Below, one piece after another: positions 35,442 through 47,907 of a stretch of 64,000 nt of DNA (its first letter is position 1; each line of letters opens with the position of its first letter). A program made the position numbers and the translations under genes. The notes beneath the pieces were generated by a model. It was not told where the DNA came from. It did no database searches and worked only from the letters and a program-made list of their open reading frames with translations. This DNA is from Gyromitra esculenta. Its lineage: Eukaryota; Ascomycota; Pezizomycetes; Pezizales; Discinaceae. Where the stretch lies: positions 310,001-374,000 of the forward strand of contig JBCAML010000021.1 of assembly GCA_038503075.1 (NCBI GenBank), written 5' to 3'.

Positions 35442-37606
35442 ATGGATTCCTCCTCGTCTCTCCACCAGTACGGCACCTGCATCTCCACACCTGTTTATCA
35501 GACTCTTTTAGAAAACACTCATCAGCACCATAATATCCACCACAGTCACCCTTCCTTGTTTATTCCATCGATAGTGCCCTCCCACACTATTCCCACGCTC
35601 CCCGTTGCTGTACCCCGTGCTACAAGCTATAATACGACCCGGAGAGCCCTGGAAGAAACTTCACACAATTCCGTGCAAACTCCTCCTTCACAGGCAAGCG
35701 GCCAATCACCTGCTTCCGCTAGTCCACAAAGCTCGAACAAAAAAATACACGCAAAGCTGGACCAAAAAAGACGCTCACGCGGTACAAGAATACACGGTAC
35801 AGTGGCTGCCCCAAGCCATAAAACGCTGGCTGCTGCAGCGCAACAGGATTTGGTCCCGTATCATCAATATCGGGCACGCCAGAGAAGAGATGCAAGTATG
35901 GAAGGAGAGTCGGTATGGGATGAAGAACTGGAAGAGGCGTTCATGGAAGGTAAGCTGGTCAGAGATAGCTCTTGAAGGTGAATTTTTTTTTTTGCTAAGT
36001 ACGTGTGGAAATGAAGCAATCCAAAAAATTCCAAAAATTGGACGACGAAAGTTGTCTATGGAGGGAAAGCCCTGTGGTCGCAATGAATTGATTGCAGATT
36101 ACATCTTCAAAGTTACTGGAAAACGGCGCACACGGAAGCAGGTTTCAAGTCATATCCAAGTCTTGAAGAATCTGTTGCGCAATAACCCTGATTGTAAGTT
36201 GTAGTCATCGTTCAGCGCCTGCAGAAACCGTGGTTTCATCAGCTAGAGACACCCGAGCTAATCTATTTATAGTCATGAAACACGTTACTACAGACAAGCC
36301 TATGCCTGGGTGGGACGACTCAAACAATTGGAACGTTGATAGTCCTGGTGCTGTAAACCAACCGAGCCCTGCTCATTCGACTGGCTCTCTGCCTATCGAT
36401 ACTGGGGATCTCCAAGAATCAGCTCAATACCAAGACTCGCCGGGACATTACCCGCAATCAAACTACCCGCTTTCTGATACACCAACAGTAAAACCTCTAA
36501 ATTTCGCAATGTGGGTCGGTTCCCCAAATCATACGGGAGGTGTAGAAGGATGCTTCCACACTTATACCCGGCTCTCACAAGCAGATGCTATTCGGCCCAC
36601 CTTGGCCGCACCATTATCATCAATTCCGCAATGGAAAACTCGCTTTCCTCACGTTGCAGAAGTCCTTGAGAACCCCGAGTCAACAAGCACCTGCCCAATA
36701 ATACATTTCCAATCTAGTATTTCCGTCATGGCATCGATGCCTTCCCAGTCTTCGGTCCTCTGCACCGAGTTTGAAGTGACTCTACCAAACCCTGCATATG
36801 AGGAATATGATTGGGAGTGTGTCACACGCATCTATGCACCCGGTAAAAAGGTCTGGGAGCTTTCCCATGCTGTCCCTGCAACCGACGAGCTTGATGGAAG
36901 TAAGAAGCTTACATTGCCGTTTGCGAGCGATTTTTGGGCTGCATTTTACACCGGACTTTCATCAGCTCAGCGGGCTGATAACACTACTACTACAGTCGAC
37001 AAGGAGCGTTTACGCCGTAGAAGAAGCAAAGAAACTCGCGCAGCGATCAAAGGTATCACAGTTGTCCAAGAACTTTTCTCGACAGCCCTATCGGCTACAG
37101 GGATTAAACAGAGGAGTGCCATGTTTATTTGGGAGTTTACGAAAGCAGAGCCTGGGAGCCCCGTCGGGAAGACAACTTGGAGAGAAATTACTGCACAGTC
37201 GCCAATGGTAGCCAACGTTATCCCAACTGCGACAACAACATCCAATTGCTCACCAAATCTTGGGGTTGTGGATGACGTGGATTTGAAGGTTGATAATTGG
37301 GGGCAACTGCCACTATCGCCCTTTAATCCGCTTTCACCGATGTCGCTGACTTCATACTACGCCATGGGCTCCAACATGTTCCCTGTACAGCAGGGCCAAC
37401 AAGGCACTTCGTTGGAAGATGTTAATTTCGCGTTTCTCCAGCCGCATCAAGTCTCATGTGCCTCCACATTACCATCTTACAGTGCAGGATTACTCTCATC
37501 GACTGGAGCGGTCATGCCAGATCCATCAGAGTATTTCGCGCAGTGGCCGCAGGGGTTTTCTCCTGTCTCTGTGGTGGACCACGGAGATACTGGTGGGGTC
37601 GTATGA
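35442..37606 (+). CDS. abaA: TEA/ATTS-domain transcription factor, AbaA type
   Basis: Inferred exons: 35442-35949, 36017-36193, 36243-37606; about 682 residues. The TEA DNA-binding domain, split by an intron, lies at about residues 155-225: [15 protein letters not shown], then [56 protein letters not shown]. This is close to Aspergillus AbaA, which drives phialide maturation in conidiation, and to yeast Tec1. N-terminal to it lies a Ser/His/Pro-rich region; the C-terminal 450 residues include a folded-looking segment ([30 protein letters not shown]). The second intron (49 bases) is short and its acceptor is inferred; a competing acceptor would change only one or two residues. Nuclear. Its conidiation role is by family. 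Confidence 0.88.
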
Positions 37607-37794
37607 TGCGGACGAGCCCCCGCACGTGTGATGATTTGTAATGTAAGTAATATGAGGTGTCTGGATTTCGTCTGGTGTTATTTGATTTTTTTGTTTTACC
37701 GGTGTACCTGGATTATATATGTGGGGCGTTGCTTTTTTATTTTACTATGATTTTATGGCATGCATTATGTGTTTGGCTAAACCTCTCTTACTAC

Positions 37795-37812
37795 ATATAT
37801 ATATATATATAT
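37795..37812. repeat. (AT)n microsatellite
   Basis: Nine AT units about 190 bases after the abaA stop codon, in the likely 3' UTR or terminator region. Confidence 0.9.
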
Positions 37813-40515
37813 TGAATGGGGGAATGCTCTTTTGTTGTTTTCTGAAAATTTTCTACCTCACGGCTTGACGCCATTTCTTAATTGGTCTTGAAGAACCACT
37901 CACTGTAACCTTTTATTTATTTATCTTCTGTGTAGATCTAGAGCGTTTGAGATATCAATAAAAATTTGATGTTCCCCCAATCGTATTTGTGCCGTAACTA
38001 CACATGGCATGAGTTCAGCCTTGCCCAAGGAACAAACTTACCTTATTCCCACATAATATAACCACGCGGGCACTCGAGACAAATCCATACAATGAGCCGG
38101 CGTTAGATAGCCGTCTGCCGGGTTAGGCCTAGTTATAGGCGATAAGATATCACTCTAGCCCTATAAATGATGGCATAAGCACTGGTAGGCAGATTCAGGG
38201 GGGGTTAGTTCTTGAGCCCTGGTATTTGAAAGTGGGGAAAACACAGCTGAGGTAATTATAACCTAGGGCTCTCGGGTAGTTTGTGTTGTGAAGGGATTTG
38301 TGGGATGGGTAGTTTAAGGATATCACGTCAGACCATGGGTGCGGCGTGGGTGCAGAAGAGGAAGCTGGATCTCAGCCCTACGAGCGTGGACGGGAGACAT
38401 CGATCGTGGCTTCTCCAAGGCTGATGTTGTTTGGTCAGATGTTTGCAGATTATGTCAGTCTGGTAACACAGGTTTCATTGGAGAAGAGCCAGCTGAAATC
38501 GCTTGCCCCCACGTGCTAGGGGATCCAGAGTGAGAGCACGACGAGACAAGAGGGAGACTAAATTTGGTGGTCGAGCAGAAGGTGGACAGTTGATCCACCG
38601 GAGTGAAGCCTCCTGTGGGGCTGCTTTGGGTTGGGCTGTTCCAAACCCGACTGAGGCTTAGCAGGCCGTTGTTACTATTGTTGAGCCACGACCGTATCCA
38701 TGCCACATCACTCGATGGACCAACCACACAATATGTACTCTGAACTCGCCCCAACCCAACCCCAACCCAACCATGGCTGCGGAGATTTAAAGTCTTACTA
38801 ATTGTCTGACGGGGTGTCTTCCCTTACCCGAACCCTCGGAACTCCAGTTCTCTCTGTGCTGAGTGGGCGCTTGAACTAAGTCGAGCTTCCAGAACCGAGC
38901 CAGACTGCACTGCATGGCAAGTCGGCGACCTGCGTCCCAGCCCCCCTCTGTGTCGCGCGTGCAACCTGCAACCCTTCTTTTCACCGGACCGACTAGGTAC
39001 CCTTCGAGACCTTCCACACGCAGAGAGGACAAAAAACAATTTGGGTACACGGTAAGTTCCATCCATACCTTAATTTTAGTCCTAGGCTCGCTTATCGGTA
39101 AGCTGGTAGGAACAGCCGCTGCGAAAGCCACTACAGCTGGGCCCGATTGGTTGATGTCGCCCAGGAGCGAGCGAGTAGCTGATGCTAAAAGATTACATGT
39201 ACCCCAGATATTTCTGGAGTGGCTATGGGTAAGTTGATCTATTATCTTCATTTGTATTTTTAATAGCTAGTGCTTTCTGAGATCTCGACTACTGGCTATT
39301 CATGCGCGTTAATATAGTATTCCATCCCGGACCCCCCGTGCAACGCACGGTAAATAATGAGCATGGCTAACACCACAGACGTTTCAATCTTGTCCCGGGC
39401 GTCAGGAAAGATTGGCGCTACCCACCCTGAAAGCTTATTTTACAGGTTCGTTTTTTTTAAAAGCGTCTTTTTCTGGACGATTCCTTCTCCCCCTCCCCCC
39501 TCCCCCCTTCCATCTCCTACTTGCTCCTAACTCCGGACACTTACGGCCGCAAATTGACAAATCAAAAGTAAGAACCATAATTTTCTCGTTACCCTGATTG
39601 CATTAGAGTCTATGCTACCCCGCATCACTCACCGGTAATCAGCATCAGCCTTTCGACAGAGCCCTTGGGATATCCTTGGAGCGTTTGAAATACCGATATC
39701 ACTAATCCATTGGTGATATATACTCATCTCGGCTGGTGACCAGCGCTGGTAATGGGCTCATGATAGATCTTGGATGAAGTGGTCGATAATTACCCATCTT
39801 CGATAATAGCTTACTATGCAAGATAATAATCGGGAAATAATCCCGCAGTCCGAATCAAGCATTGTAATATCCCGGCAGGTTCCGCTAGGCAAAATGAAAC
39901 TAAAAAGGGGATGTCCAATCTCGGTAACTTCAACCGGTCTCGAGTGCCTTTGCAATCATTCTTGCATCTAGATCTTCGCAGAAACATAATTGGGATACCA
40001 CAGAGAGGTGCATGGCATACATAATAGCTATAGTAGCTATACGGCTGTGGAGTTCTTTCTAATGCGAGTGATGGATTATGACCCTATCTGCTGTCTGAGG
40101 GTAGTGGGTCAATATCGTGGGGACCTCTATCCAAACAGCTAGGAGTTTGTTCACAATCCCAATGGGGAAGGTCTACTAGGATGCTTGGGCTATAAACTTG
40201 CTAATATTGAGGATTGGGCTCGCACATCACTGAGTATCACTCGGGACACGAAAAGAGGGGTCCGTCCGTCCTCGGAGCAAATACAGCCCGATCCCATGGG
40301 GAAAGTGGTTTAAGCTCGGGGCACAGGATCATCAATTAACTAGATCAGGTTTTCTGGGTTGAATCTATTCGATGAGCTGAAAATGTTAAATATACCCATG
40401 AGATCTGGATCACTGATCAAGTCTAGCAAACGTGCTCAATGATGACATCGAACGTTTGGGCGCATGTGGCCTTACAAATTAAAGCAGTCAGCCAAAAAGC
40501 CTTAAGTACATGTAG

Positions 40516-40658
40516 AGCGGTGGAGGGGTCAGCGAGGCAGAGGGTATAACGAGGCTTGAGCAGCAAATGGAGTATTTCGCCACAAAATGTATATCAATTT
40601 GTTAGTCAAGACCGCCAAGCCTCGTTATACCCTCTGCCTCGCTGACCCCTCCAGTGCT
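40516..40658. repeat. near-perfect inverted repeat (snap-back element)
   Basis: Arms 40516-40558 and 40616-40658 are reverse complements over 43 bases with only about two mismatches, both near the outer end. The core includes GGGGTCAGCGAGGCAGAGGG and GTATAACGAGGCTTG. The 57-base loop is AT-rich. TACATGTA lies directly left of the left arm. The low divergence suggests it is the youngest of the inverted repeats in the window. Confidence 0.85.
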
Positions 40659-41170
40659 CTATCTAATTGTAGAGATATATGTATAAGTAGAACATGCCAA
40701 ATAGATGATCTGATAAGATCTAATATGCCTTACCGCTACGACACGAGACTCCAACCCCCCCCCGGTGAATGGAATAACGGCACTCATAGCGTCATGAGGA
40801 CCCAGCGCTTTGGAGGGGGGTTGATCTCACTGGTTTGACCCCGATATATCCCCGATGTACATATATTGCACATCAACCAGCACAAAGAGGGCGCAGCATG
40901 CAACCATAGCACTTCTATATTTAACGTGGTATGAAAATAAAACAACGAGATCGTGAAGTAGATGCGAGGTGCTCTAAATCGACTTTTTTTTCGTCATGGG
41001 TTTTTCTCTCTCTTTCCATCTTACTCGGGGAACAGGGCATAGGAGAAGAAAGGCAGGGATACGAGTTTCATAGACCAATGGCTCCATATGACCTGGATCT
41101 CTAACCAACTAGGAATTTTTATTGCCATGAGCACACACACACACACATACATTATCAGGCTTTTCCTTCC

Positions 41171-41306
41171 TACTTGTCTTGAAGGACAAGAACCCGGAAA
41201 CAGGGGTGTGTGGCTTTAATGCCAATGGCAGGCATCGGGCACGGCTACTTAGAATACAAAGCCACACGCCCCCGTGTTTCCGGGTTCTTTTCCTGGAAGA
41301 CAAGTA
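41171..41306. repeat. inverted repeat (snap-back element)
   Basis: Arms 41171-41217 and 41258-41306 pair over about 47 bases with a few mismatches and small gaps; the best block is AGAACCCGGAAACA against TGTTTCCGGGTTCT, with GTGTGGCTTT against AAAGCCACAC at the loop side. The loop is about 40 bases. Unrelated to the other elements. Confidence 0.8.
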
Positions 41307-42745
41307 TACTTGCCTCAGGGATATTTTGCAGGGAAGGAAGAGAAGGAGGGGGGGAGGGAGATCCTCGAATAAGAATCTGAACCTTTTTACAAGACTAATC
41401 CTTACCCTTACCCTTAGGCTTAGCCTGTGTTCGTCCGAGCGTTAGAGCTTTTGAAAATCTTGTGTGGCAGCTAGCTAGCTAGGTTGTCCAACCTTACAAT
41501 CCTTGGTTTTTAGTTCGTTGGCTGCATCAAGTTGTTGTTTAATTTTAAGCACTTCTACCTGTCTGTGAGGTTGTTCGATGGTACGAAGGGGGAGGGGGAG
41601 GGGGCGAAACCATAGAAGCCTATCAAGATATTTACCACTCTTAATATCACATCGATGCTATAGCCCCTGTTTCTCATCGAGTACCCAAACGGTGGAGATG
41701 ACTTGTACAGCGTTTCATGTGTCTCTATACGTGGGGGTGGCTGCCTTGTTAAGCTTGCTGGGTGGAAGGATGATTTGGAACTAGCGCGATGAATATCTAG
41801 CTTTGTTGTTCCATTTGTGGCCAGGGAATTGGGAAAAGCATTGTTCAACTCGTGGAACTGGGTAGGCCTATTGTATTATTCCGATACAGGATCATTGTCT
41901 TGATTTGTTTTTGTTTTTTTTGCTTGCTGCAGCTATTATTCCCAGCTCTGTGGGTTCAGCGTACGTATTACCGCGGAGTACCTTTTTTGACCCGATAATT
42001 ATCACCGTTGTCGGAGCTACCCTCCGCTAGCAAATGATGTTGGTTAAAAGCTTCATACAGTTTAACGTGGCTTTAGACGTTGGTGATGACACGATCAGCC
42101 ATTCTAGTTCCTGGTTCGATTTAATTAGACTACCGTTGAGCCTGACAAGATACCTTTCTTTTCTTTTTCCGCAACTGAATGTAGCCATTCGCGAAAAAAA
42201 ATAGAGCAATGCAGTCGATGTAGCTACGATTGTTTCAATCGACGTGGACAAAAGTGTTGGCTCCTGTAATTAGGAAATAATATATTGGGACTCAAACTCA
42301 GCCAGCATCTCAAGAAACCCCTCGCGAAACATATTTCTTTTTTTTTTGTATTGCCAACAGGTAAGGCAGTTCGTATGCCTTTCTAGGAGCTCCTGATGGC
42401 CTACCTTGAGGCATCGTGCGTTTGAAGATACATGTAGGTTCCTACGTCACCCAACTCCAAATACTTCATTTCCCTATCACGTAGCCCTCAGGATACTTTC
42501 TAATCTACAGGGCGGCTCACACCTAATATCCTTGTCTGGGACATTTTGAGAGAGTTTGTCGAGTTAAAGGGTGCGGGGCTAGCAATAGGCCGCGTGTTAC
42601 ATAAACCCGATTACAAGGGAGAAACAGAGCTTTAGATTACTTTAAAATAGTTGCACGTAGTGAGTGTGCCACCTCTACTACAGGGCCATTCGTTTCCAGG
42701 GGTGCTATCTATCACATATTATAATCTCAAGCAGAGCAATAGCGA

Positions 42746-42802
42746 GTCTAGCGAGGCAAGAGGCATCACGAGACTTGGATCACATATGGAATATGCTCCC
42801 AC
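42746..42802. repeat. diverged single-arm copy of the 40516 element
   Basis: About 57 bases align with the left arm and loop of the 40516-40658 element: TAGCGAGGCAAGAGGCATCA against CAGCGAGGCAGAGGGTATAA, and ATATGGAATATGCTCCCAC against AAATGGAGTATTTCGCCAC. Most differences are transitions. Confidence 0.5.
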
Positions 42803-45019
42803 CGAATTAGGGAAGTTTTGCACTTAAGTTCTGAACTTCGGTAAGTTATAACGCATAGGCGTTGAAGCGTTAAGGGCGTGAGAGTGTTTATTAGGCAGAA
42901 TTCTTTAAAAGACGCAATGATATTAATCGGGAGACTAAAATATGTTGAGCTCGTCTAGAATATCAATCCTTTCATGTTACTCCTTAGAGATTACTGCACT
43001 TTTGTGGGTGCTCGGATCGTGAGGGTATATGTATATTCTAGTCCTAATTGAATTACTTATTCCCACCAAGTCCTAATGCGGAAGTATGGGCTCTAGGAAA
43101 GCCCCCCCCCAACAAATGTTCCGACGGTTCAAGGTGTATTTCCGAATTTCGGCGAGCCTTGATACAACTCAACCCTGATCCATAGCTTATTTTCTTTTCT
43201 TTGTTCACATAACATCTTAGAACTTTCGTTAAAGCCCCCTAATGGAAGTCTGTTCGTTCGCCAAGATCGCCAAGACCCCTGCTACGACCTCTAGCCGACT
43301 TCCTTTCGGAGCTAGCTTGGATACACAAATGTCGGCGAATCTATGGCAATAAACGCCGACCCAGGTGTGACCTGGGAGAGAAAACCGGGGTCCGAAATAA
43401 AAAATATCGTGGCAGTTTAAGGAAGGGATATTCTCAAATTAGACGTCCCTTTCGAGGATTGGGGTGGTGAGGCACATCTGAGTCATAACCCTGGAGGCAA
43501 TGATTGAGATACGGAGTCTTGGCGGTCAATGCCAAGATAATCTAGAAACGGACTGAAAGAAAAAATGCCTTTCTCTATTGTAGATGTATACTAAGCTGTA
43601 GATAAATATTATCCCAAGCGGGTGCCTACGGGCCGGGTAGCCATGGATTTCTTCATATCATAACCTCGGAAACCAACCGAAGCTCACGACCTAACTGAAA
43701 AAAAAACAAGTATTAGTAACTTTTAGAAAAGTGCGTGTTGTATATTGTCACAGACTAAGCGTCAGATAAGGTGAACGGGAAAAAAATTAACTAGAATTTA
43801 GTCGCCTAACCATAGTCACACCAACAACATAGTCCTCTATGGGAATAGCAAGTCAATGCATCGTATCTCAAATATTGATAGACTAGCTATAGGCGTGACT
43901 ACAATACTTAGGCGATAGAGCTATATAAGTCTTTGTCTCTAGTTTGGAAAACAATTCCCAATGCTTTGGAATATCTTTGGGATGTGGCGACCAACTCGAG
44001 GCTCTAGCCTATGACAGCTTATAGCTTGATATTCGTAGGATGCGTATGGTTTTCGGAAGTTTAGTGCGAGAGATACATGTGTTAAACACTTTTACTCCGA
44101 GAAAAAAAGGTTAATAGTAATAAAGACGACAGTAATAAATCCCGCTTACAATTGCCAACATTTAAATCCTAAGATTCCAGAAGGGTAATTGACGCACGCA
44201 TAAGAAGGTCGTCCCGCGAGTGATATTTAGTGATTTGACGGATGGACTTTATCTCGCGAGCGCTGGGCTAGCGAGAAATGAAAATAGTAACCTTGATTCT
44301 AATCGGCTTGTGTGGTTGAAAATAATTTTTTGTCAGTGTTTCCGAATTACCTAGGTCTGATATCGATTATCTGGTAAAAATTATAATACTTCTAGCATGC
44401 GCAGCGTCTGGAATATTCGTAGTCCTAATTCAGATATTGATATCGTGCCTATGACTGTCAATTGCTCTCTGCCGTGAGCAATATTGAAAAACGGGCAAAA
44501 TATGCGAGACGGATACCGAATATCGATACAGTCTCTTGACTTCACGGTGATGTAGATACTGGAAGAGGGAGGGAGGTAGTTGCTTGCTTAGCTTGAGTTT
44601 AGTACAAGCCCATACATATAGATCACACACGCTTGCCACCTCCTCACATTGCATCCCAAGCAAGGTAATATATGTAATATGGGATTCTCCCTAGCTATAT
44701 ACCGAGTGATAGTAAACCGTTTCAGCACCTCGACCACATCATCGATCAGAGCCAAACCCTGTGCCATAGTGCAAGCCAAAATATATTTAACCAGATAATC
44801 TTAGAGCAGCGTGCGAATATTTGCCGCTCAGTGAAAGAGTTATGGATTCTTCAAACCGGGTGTGGTCGTGGCCGGTAATAAAGAAAAGAACTCGAAGCCC
44901 ACAAGTCATGATAGAATGTACATACAGTTTATTCTCCTCCATCAATCTAGTTATAGCTCGCTTACAGTAGCCACAGGAAGTGGATCTAGGGTCCCAAACT
45001 GTTGGTTCTCTCTATTGCT

Positions 45020-45114
45020 CCCCACGAGCCGGCTTGGGCTTGTGAGGCCACGGGCTTGAAGTGTTCGAGCCTACAATCCGAGCTTAAGCCCACGACCCGG
45101 CTCGGCTCGTGGGG
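45020..45114. repeat. short inverted repeat with CCCCACGAGCC ends
   Basis: CCCCACGAGCCG at 45020 is the exact reverse complement of CGGCTCGTGGGG ending at 45114, with further imperfect pairing inside (GCTTGGGCTTG; AAGCCCACGACCC). 245 bases upstream of the F-box/ankyrin start. Confidence 0.6.
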
Positions 45115-45358
45115 AACACTATTTCTCTCCTAGTGAGTTGAAATTCGGCCGAGCGCCGTGGCTATCAGTATTGGTTTGGCATCTGACTCCAACTGGGAAC
45201 TAGCAGCTAGCTCTCGATCTTCTATGAAATAAAAGCACACAGAAGCACGACCCTACTACCACTGTGGCTATTCCTTTCCTTCCCATATGCCTATACATCT
45301 ATCATCATTTATCGCCATTCACCATCTCATTATTCCTTCTCCCCTTCTCACTATCACA

Positions 45359-46590
45359 ATGTCCTTTCAAGCTCTTCCAAATGAGATTTTTCTCGAGGTA
45401 GCAAATTACCTTGATTTTCAAGACTACCGCTCACTCCTCTTTACGAACCGTAGGTACTCTCAGGTCATCTCTATGGCCGTCCTTAATTTTGCGATAATTT
45501 GGTGCAATTGCTCCCTGGATGCAACTCGAGGACAAAGGCATGACGGACAAAGGATGACGGACACAGGAAAGACGGACACAGGAAAGACGCCAAAACTGCT
45601 GAATGCGGATACGCATTAACTGCCCTCCATCTTGGTGCCATTAATGGAGATGGCTATGCCGTCGAGTTTCTACTAGAGAGGATACCCTCGATCAAAATAA
45701 CATTGGCCGACAAAATTCTCTACACTCGGATTGCCAAAGACGAATCGGAAATGGGCAGTAAGTCGCTGCTGAAAGAAGGCGCAGCTAGTAAGGTGCAGTG
45801 CGAAATTTGCGGTAATACAGCACTCCACTACGCGGCAAGTCATGGCCATGAGGTCATGGTTAAGCGTCTGCTAGACCACGGGGTGGTCGATTGTGAGGGC
45901 TCTAGGGGGTACCGAGCACTTCACTGTGCTGCCGCTAAAGGCTACGAAAATATCGTCCGATACTTAGTATCGAAAGCTAGTTCCGAGAAAGACTACACCC
46001 ATTCCGGCGATACAGCCCTCCACATCGCGGCCCAAAATGGTCACCTAAACGTCGTCAAAGCCCTTCTCGACGAGTTCAAGTGGGACATCAACGTCCAGAA
46101 CGGCATCTCCCAGACAGCACTCCACATATCCGCTGCCATTAATAACAGGAAGCTTGCGAAGCTCCTCCTCGAGCGCGGAGCGAACACCACCATCCAAGAC
46201 GCAAACCTGTTGGTAGCGGCTGAGGTGGCATACAATGTGGAAGCGAGCCACCCTACTGAGGCGGCAAATATGGTGAAGTTAATAGAATCATATTCTCTCA
46301 CTAAGCTGTCTCCAGACGGAGAAACTCCGCTCCACAGAGCTGCCAGGAATGGATGTATGATCATGGTTAGACGGCTGTTAAACTCTGGAGAACCCAAGGA
46401 TATCCAGAACAAACTGGGGTACACACCACTCCACTTGGCGGCAGAGTTCGATGAGGAAATCGCTTTCGAGCTGCTGAATCGTGGTGCGGATGACAGTCTT
46501 GAGAATCACTTAGGACTACGGGCAATCGACATTGCGAAACTTCGCGCAAAGAAAGTTTACTTAATGATGCTCGGACTCGGGTGTAAATGA
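45359..46590 (+). CDS. F-box and ankyrin-repeat protein, frame shifted by a minisatellite
   Basis: The ATG at 45359 starts an F-box (LPNEIFLEVANYLDFQDYRSLLFTNRRYSQVI, residues 6-37; two adjacent parts). This frame stops at 45619. From about 45592 another frame continues as seven or eight ankyrin repeats to 46590: TALHLGAINGDG, GNTALHYAASHGH, YRALHCAAAKGY, DTALHIAAQNGH, TALHISAAINNR, ETPLHRAARNGC, YTPLHLAAEF. F-box/ankyrin proteins are a common fungal type, expected to bring substrates to SCF ubiquitin ligases. A minisatellite of 14- and 15-base units at 45528-45590 sits exactly where the frames part. Either a small unseen intron joins them, or repeat-number change has broken the gene. Confidence 0.7.
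45528..45590 (+). repeat. minisatellite within coding sequence
   Basis: Four tandem units: GAGGACAAAGGCAT, GACGGACAAAGGAT, and two identical copies of GACGGACACAGGAAA. Unit lengths 14, 14, 15, 15, so changes in number of the 14-base units alter the reading frame. Confidence 0.85.
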
Positions 46591-47907
46591 GTAACTCTTT
46601 CTGGTGGACTCAATCCTTGGGCAAGCGTTGACGGCAGAAGTATTAAGGTGAGTAGTTTACGCCAATATGTGTATTTTTTTTAAATGCTCGCTAATATTTA
46701 TTTTTTTGTACAGGTTTTGTTTTTATTTAATACGGGGTAAATTGCTTTATACCCGAGCGATACCACATGGATTCAATAAGTTTGATAGAAGTGTAGGAGT
46801 TGTTTATTTGGTTTTTTGTTTTACTAGTTCCTAAGAGTGTGGAAAGAGAGTAGCGGTCAATAACTAGTGGGACCGCCTTTCTAAAGGTACGATGTTGGTG
46901 AGAGGCATAATGAAAACTGTCAAGGGAGTTGATGAAAGAAAGGTGGTGGAAAAGGTTGGAGCAATTGGTGTTGGAGTTCGAAGGGCGTTTTTGTGTTTTT
47001 ATGTGCTAAAAGCGCAATAGCCTGAGGGTTGAATGTACTAGATGAAATAAGAAATAAATTAACAAACAGGCGTAGTAATATCGCAGGAGGCCTAGGCTAT
47101 GACATGAACAAAGCACCTGTTCAATCGTATAGTCCTGCTCCAATCATACCCAACACTCCTATTTTAGTTATTTTAATTGTTTGCCAAAATTTTACGTATC
47201 TGCTCCGTAAATATCCGATTTAATACCAGCACTCTATTCATTTATTACTAATCCACTGCAGAATCAAGCAATTCTAAACTGCGTAGGCAGATTTTTTCGG
47301 TGATGCACAACCGTGGTACAAAAAACGATATATTAGCCGAGCGGAAGACTTCCTGTAAGCAATAGACTATTTTATGAACCCTTTTTCAATAGCCTATCTA
47401 GTTTTTGCAGAAGAACTTATGTTTATTGAAGTAGAACGATGAATAGAAGGCCAGCTCGTATTTTCCCTGATTGGCTTGATTTCCTGCTAGATAGCGACTA
47501 CATACTAGTAGACAATTCTTTTTCTTAGCGATGCCTCAGTCCGCTCCAGGGTTAGATAGAGGCGTCTCAGTCTAAGCACATAAATTTTCACGTTACATCA
47601 GGAAGGGAGTACATTTCGTAAATGAAACTTACTTACTTACTTACTTAGGGAGTACATTTGTAGGTCGAAACCAAGATGGTGAAGTATCAGTATGTCCACT
47701 ACTGTAGTTGGGTCTGTCTCGGCACTGCCCAGAAAAATACACTAGAAATGGCTTCATGTTCGACATTTTCCCTTTTTCTTTTGTAAGATTATAACACATT
47801 AACTCCAACAGTTAATGAAAAAATATCCGACTCTCCCTGCTATCCATCGAGTGATACTGTATGATCTATTAATTATATTACAACGGCATAAAAACTGCCC
47901 TTGAATA
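46591..47907. other. spacer with (ACTT)n
   Basis: No gene seen. (ACTT)n at 47627-47647, flanked by a direct repeat AGGGAGTACATTT at 47604 and 47647. Confidence 0.4.
47627..47647. repeat. (ACTT)n microsatellite between 13-base direct repeats
   Basis: Five ACTT units. The flanking AGGGAGTACATTT copies at 47604-47616 and 47647-47659 suggest a local duplication or replication slippage. Confidence 0.8.

Larger units (their letters stand above)
37607..45358. other. gene-poor region, 7.7 kb
   Basis: No gene I can support. Contains an (AT)n run at 37795-37812, a TTAGGC-unlike CCCCAACCCAACC tandem near 38750-38771, inverted repeats at 40516-40658, 41171-41306 and 45020-45114, a diverged copy of the first of these at 42746-42802, an (AC)n run near 41132-41148 and TACATGTA sites at 39194, 40507 and 42429. 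A 154-codon minus frame (38787-39251) overlaps plus-strand frames and has no recognised domain. Confidence 0.5.

Noticed and set aside
38750..38771. CCCCAACCCAACC tandem as an internal telomere repeat
   Set aside because: It does not match the usual fungal CCCTAA unit and is only about 20 bases long.
38787..39251. 154-codon minus-strand frame
   Set aside because: Overlapped by a 107-codon plus frame; no domain; lies in repeat-rich gene-poor DNA.
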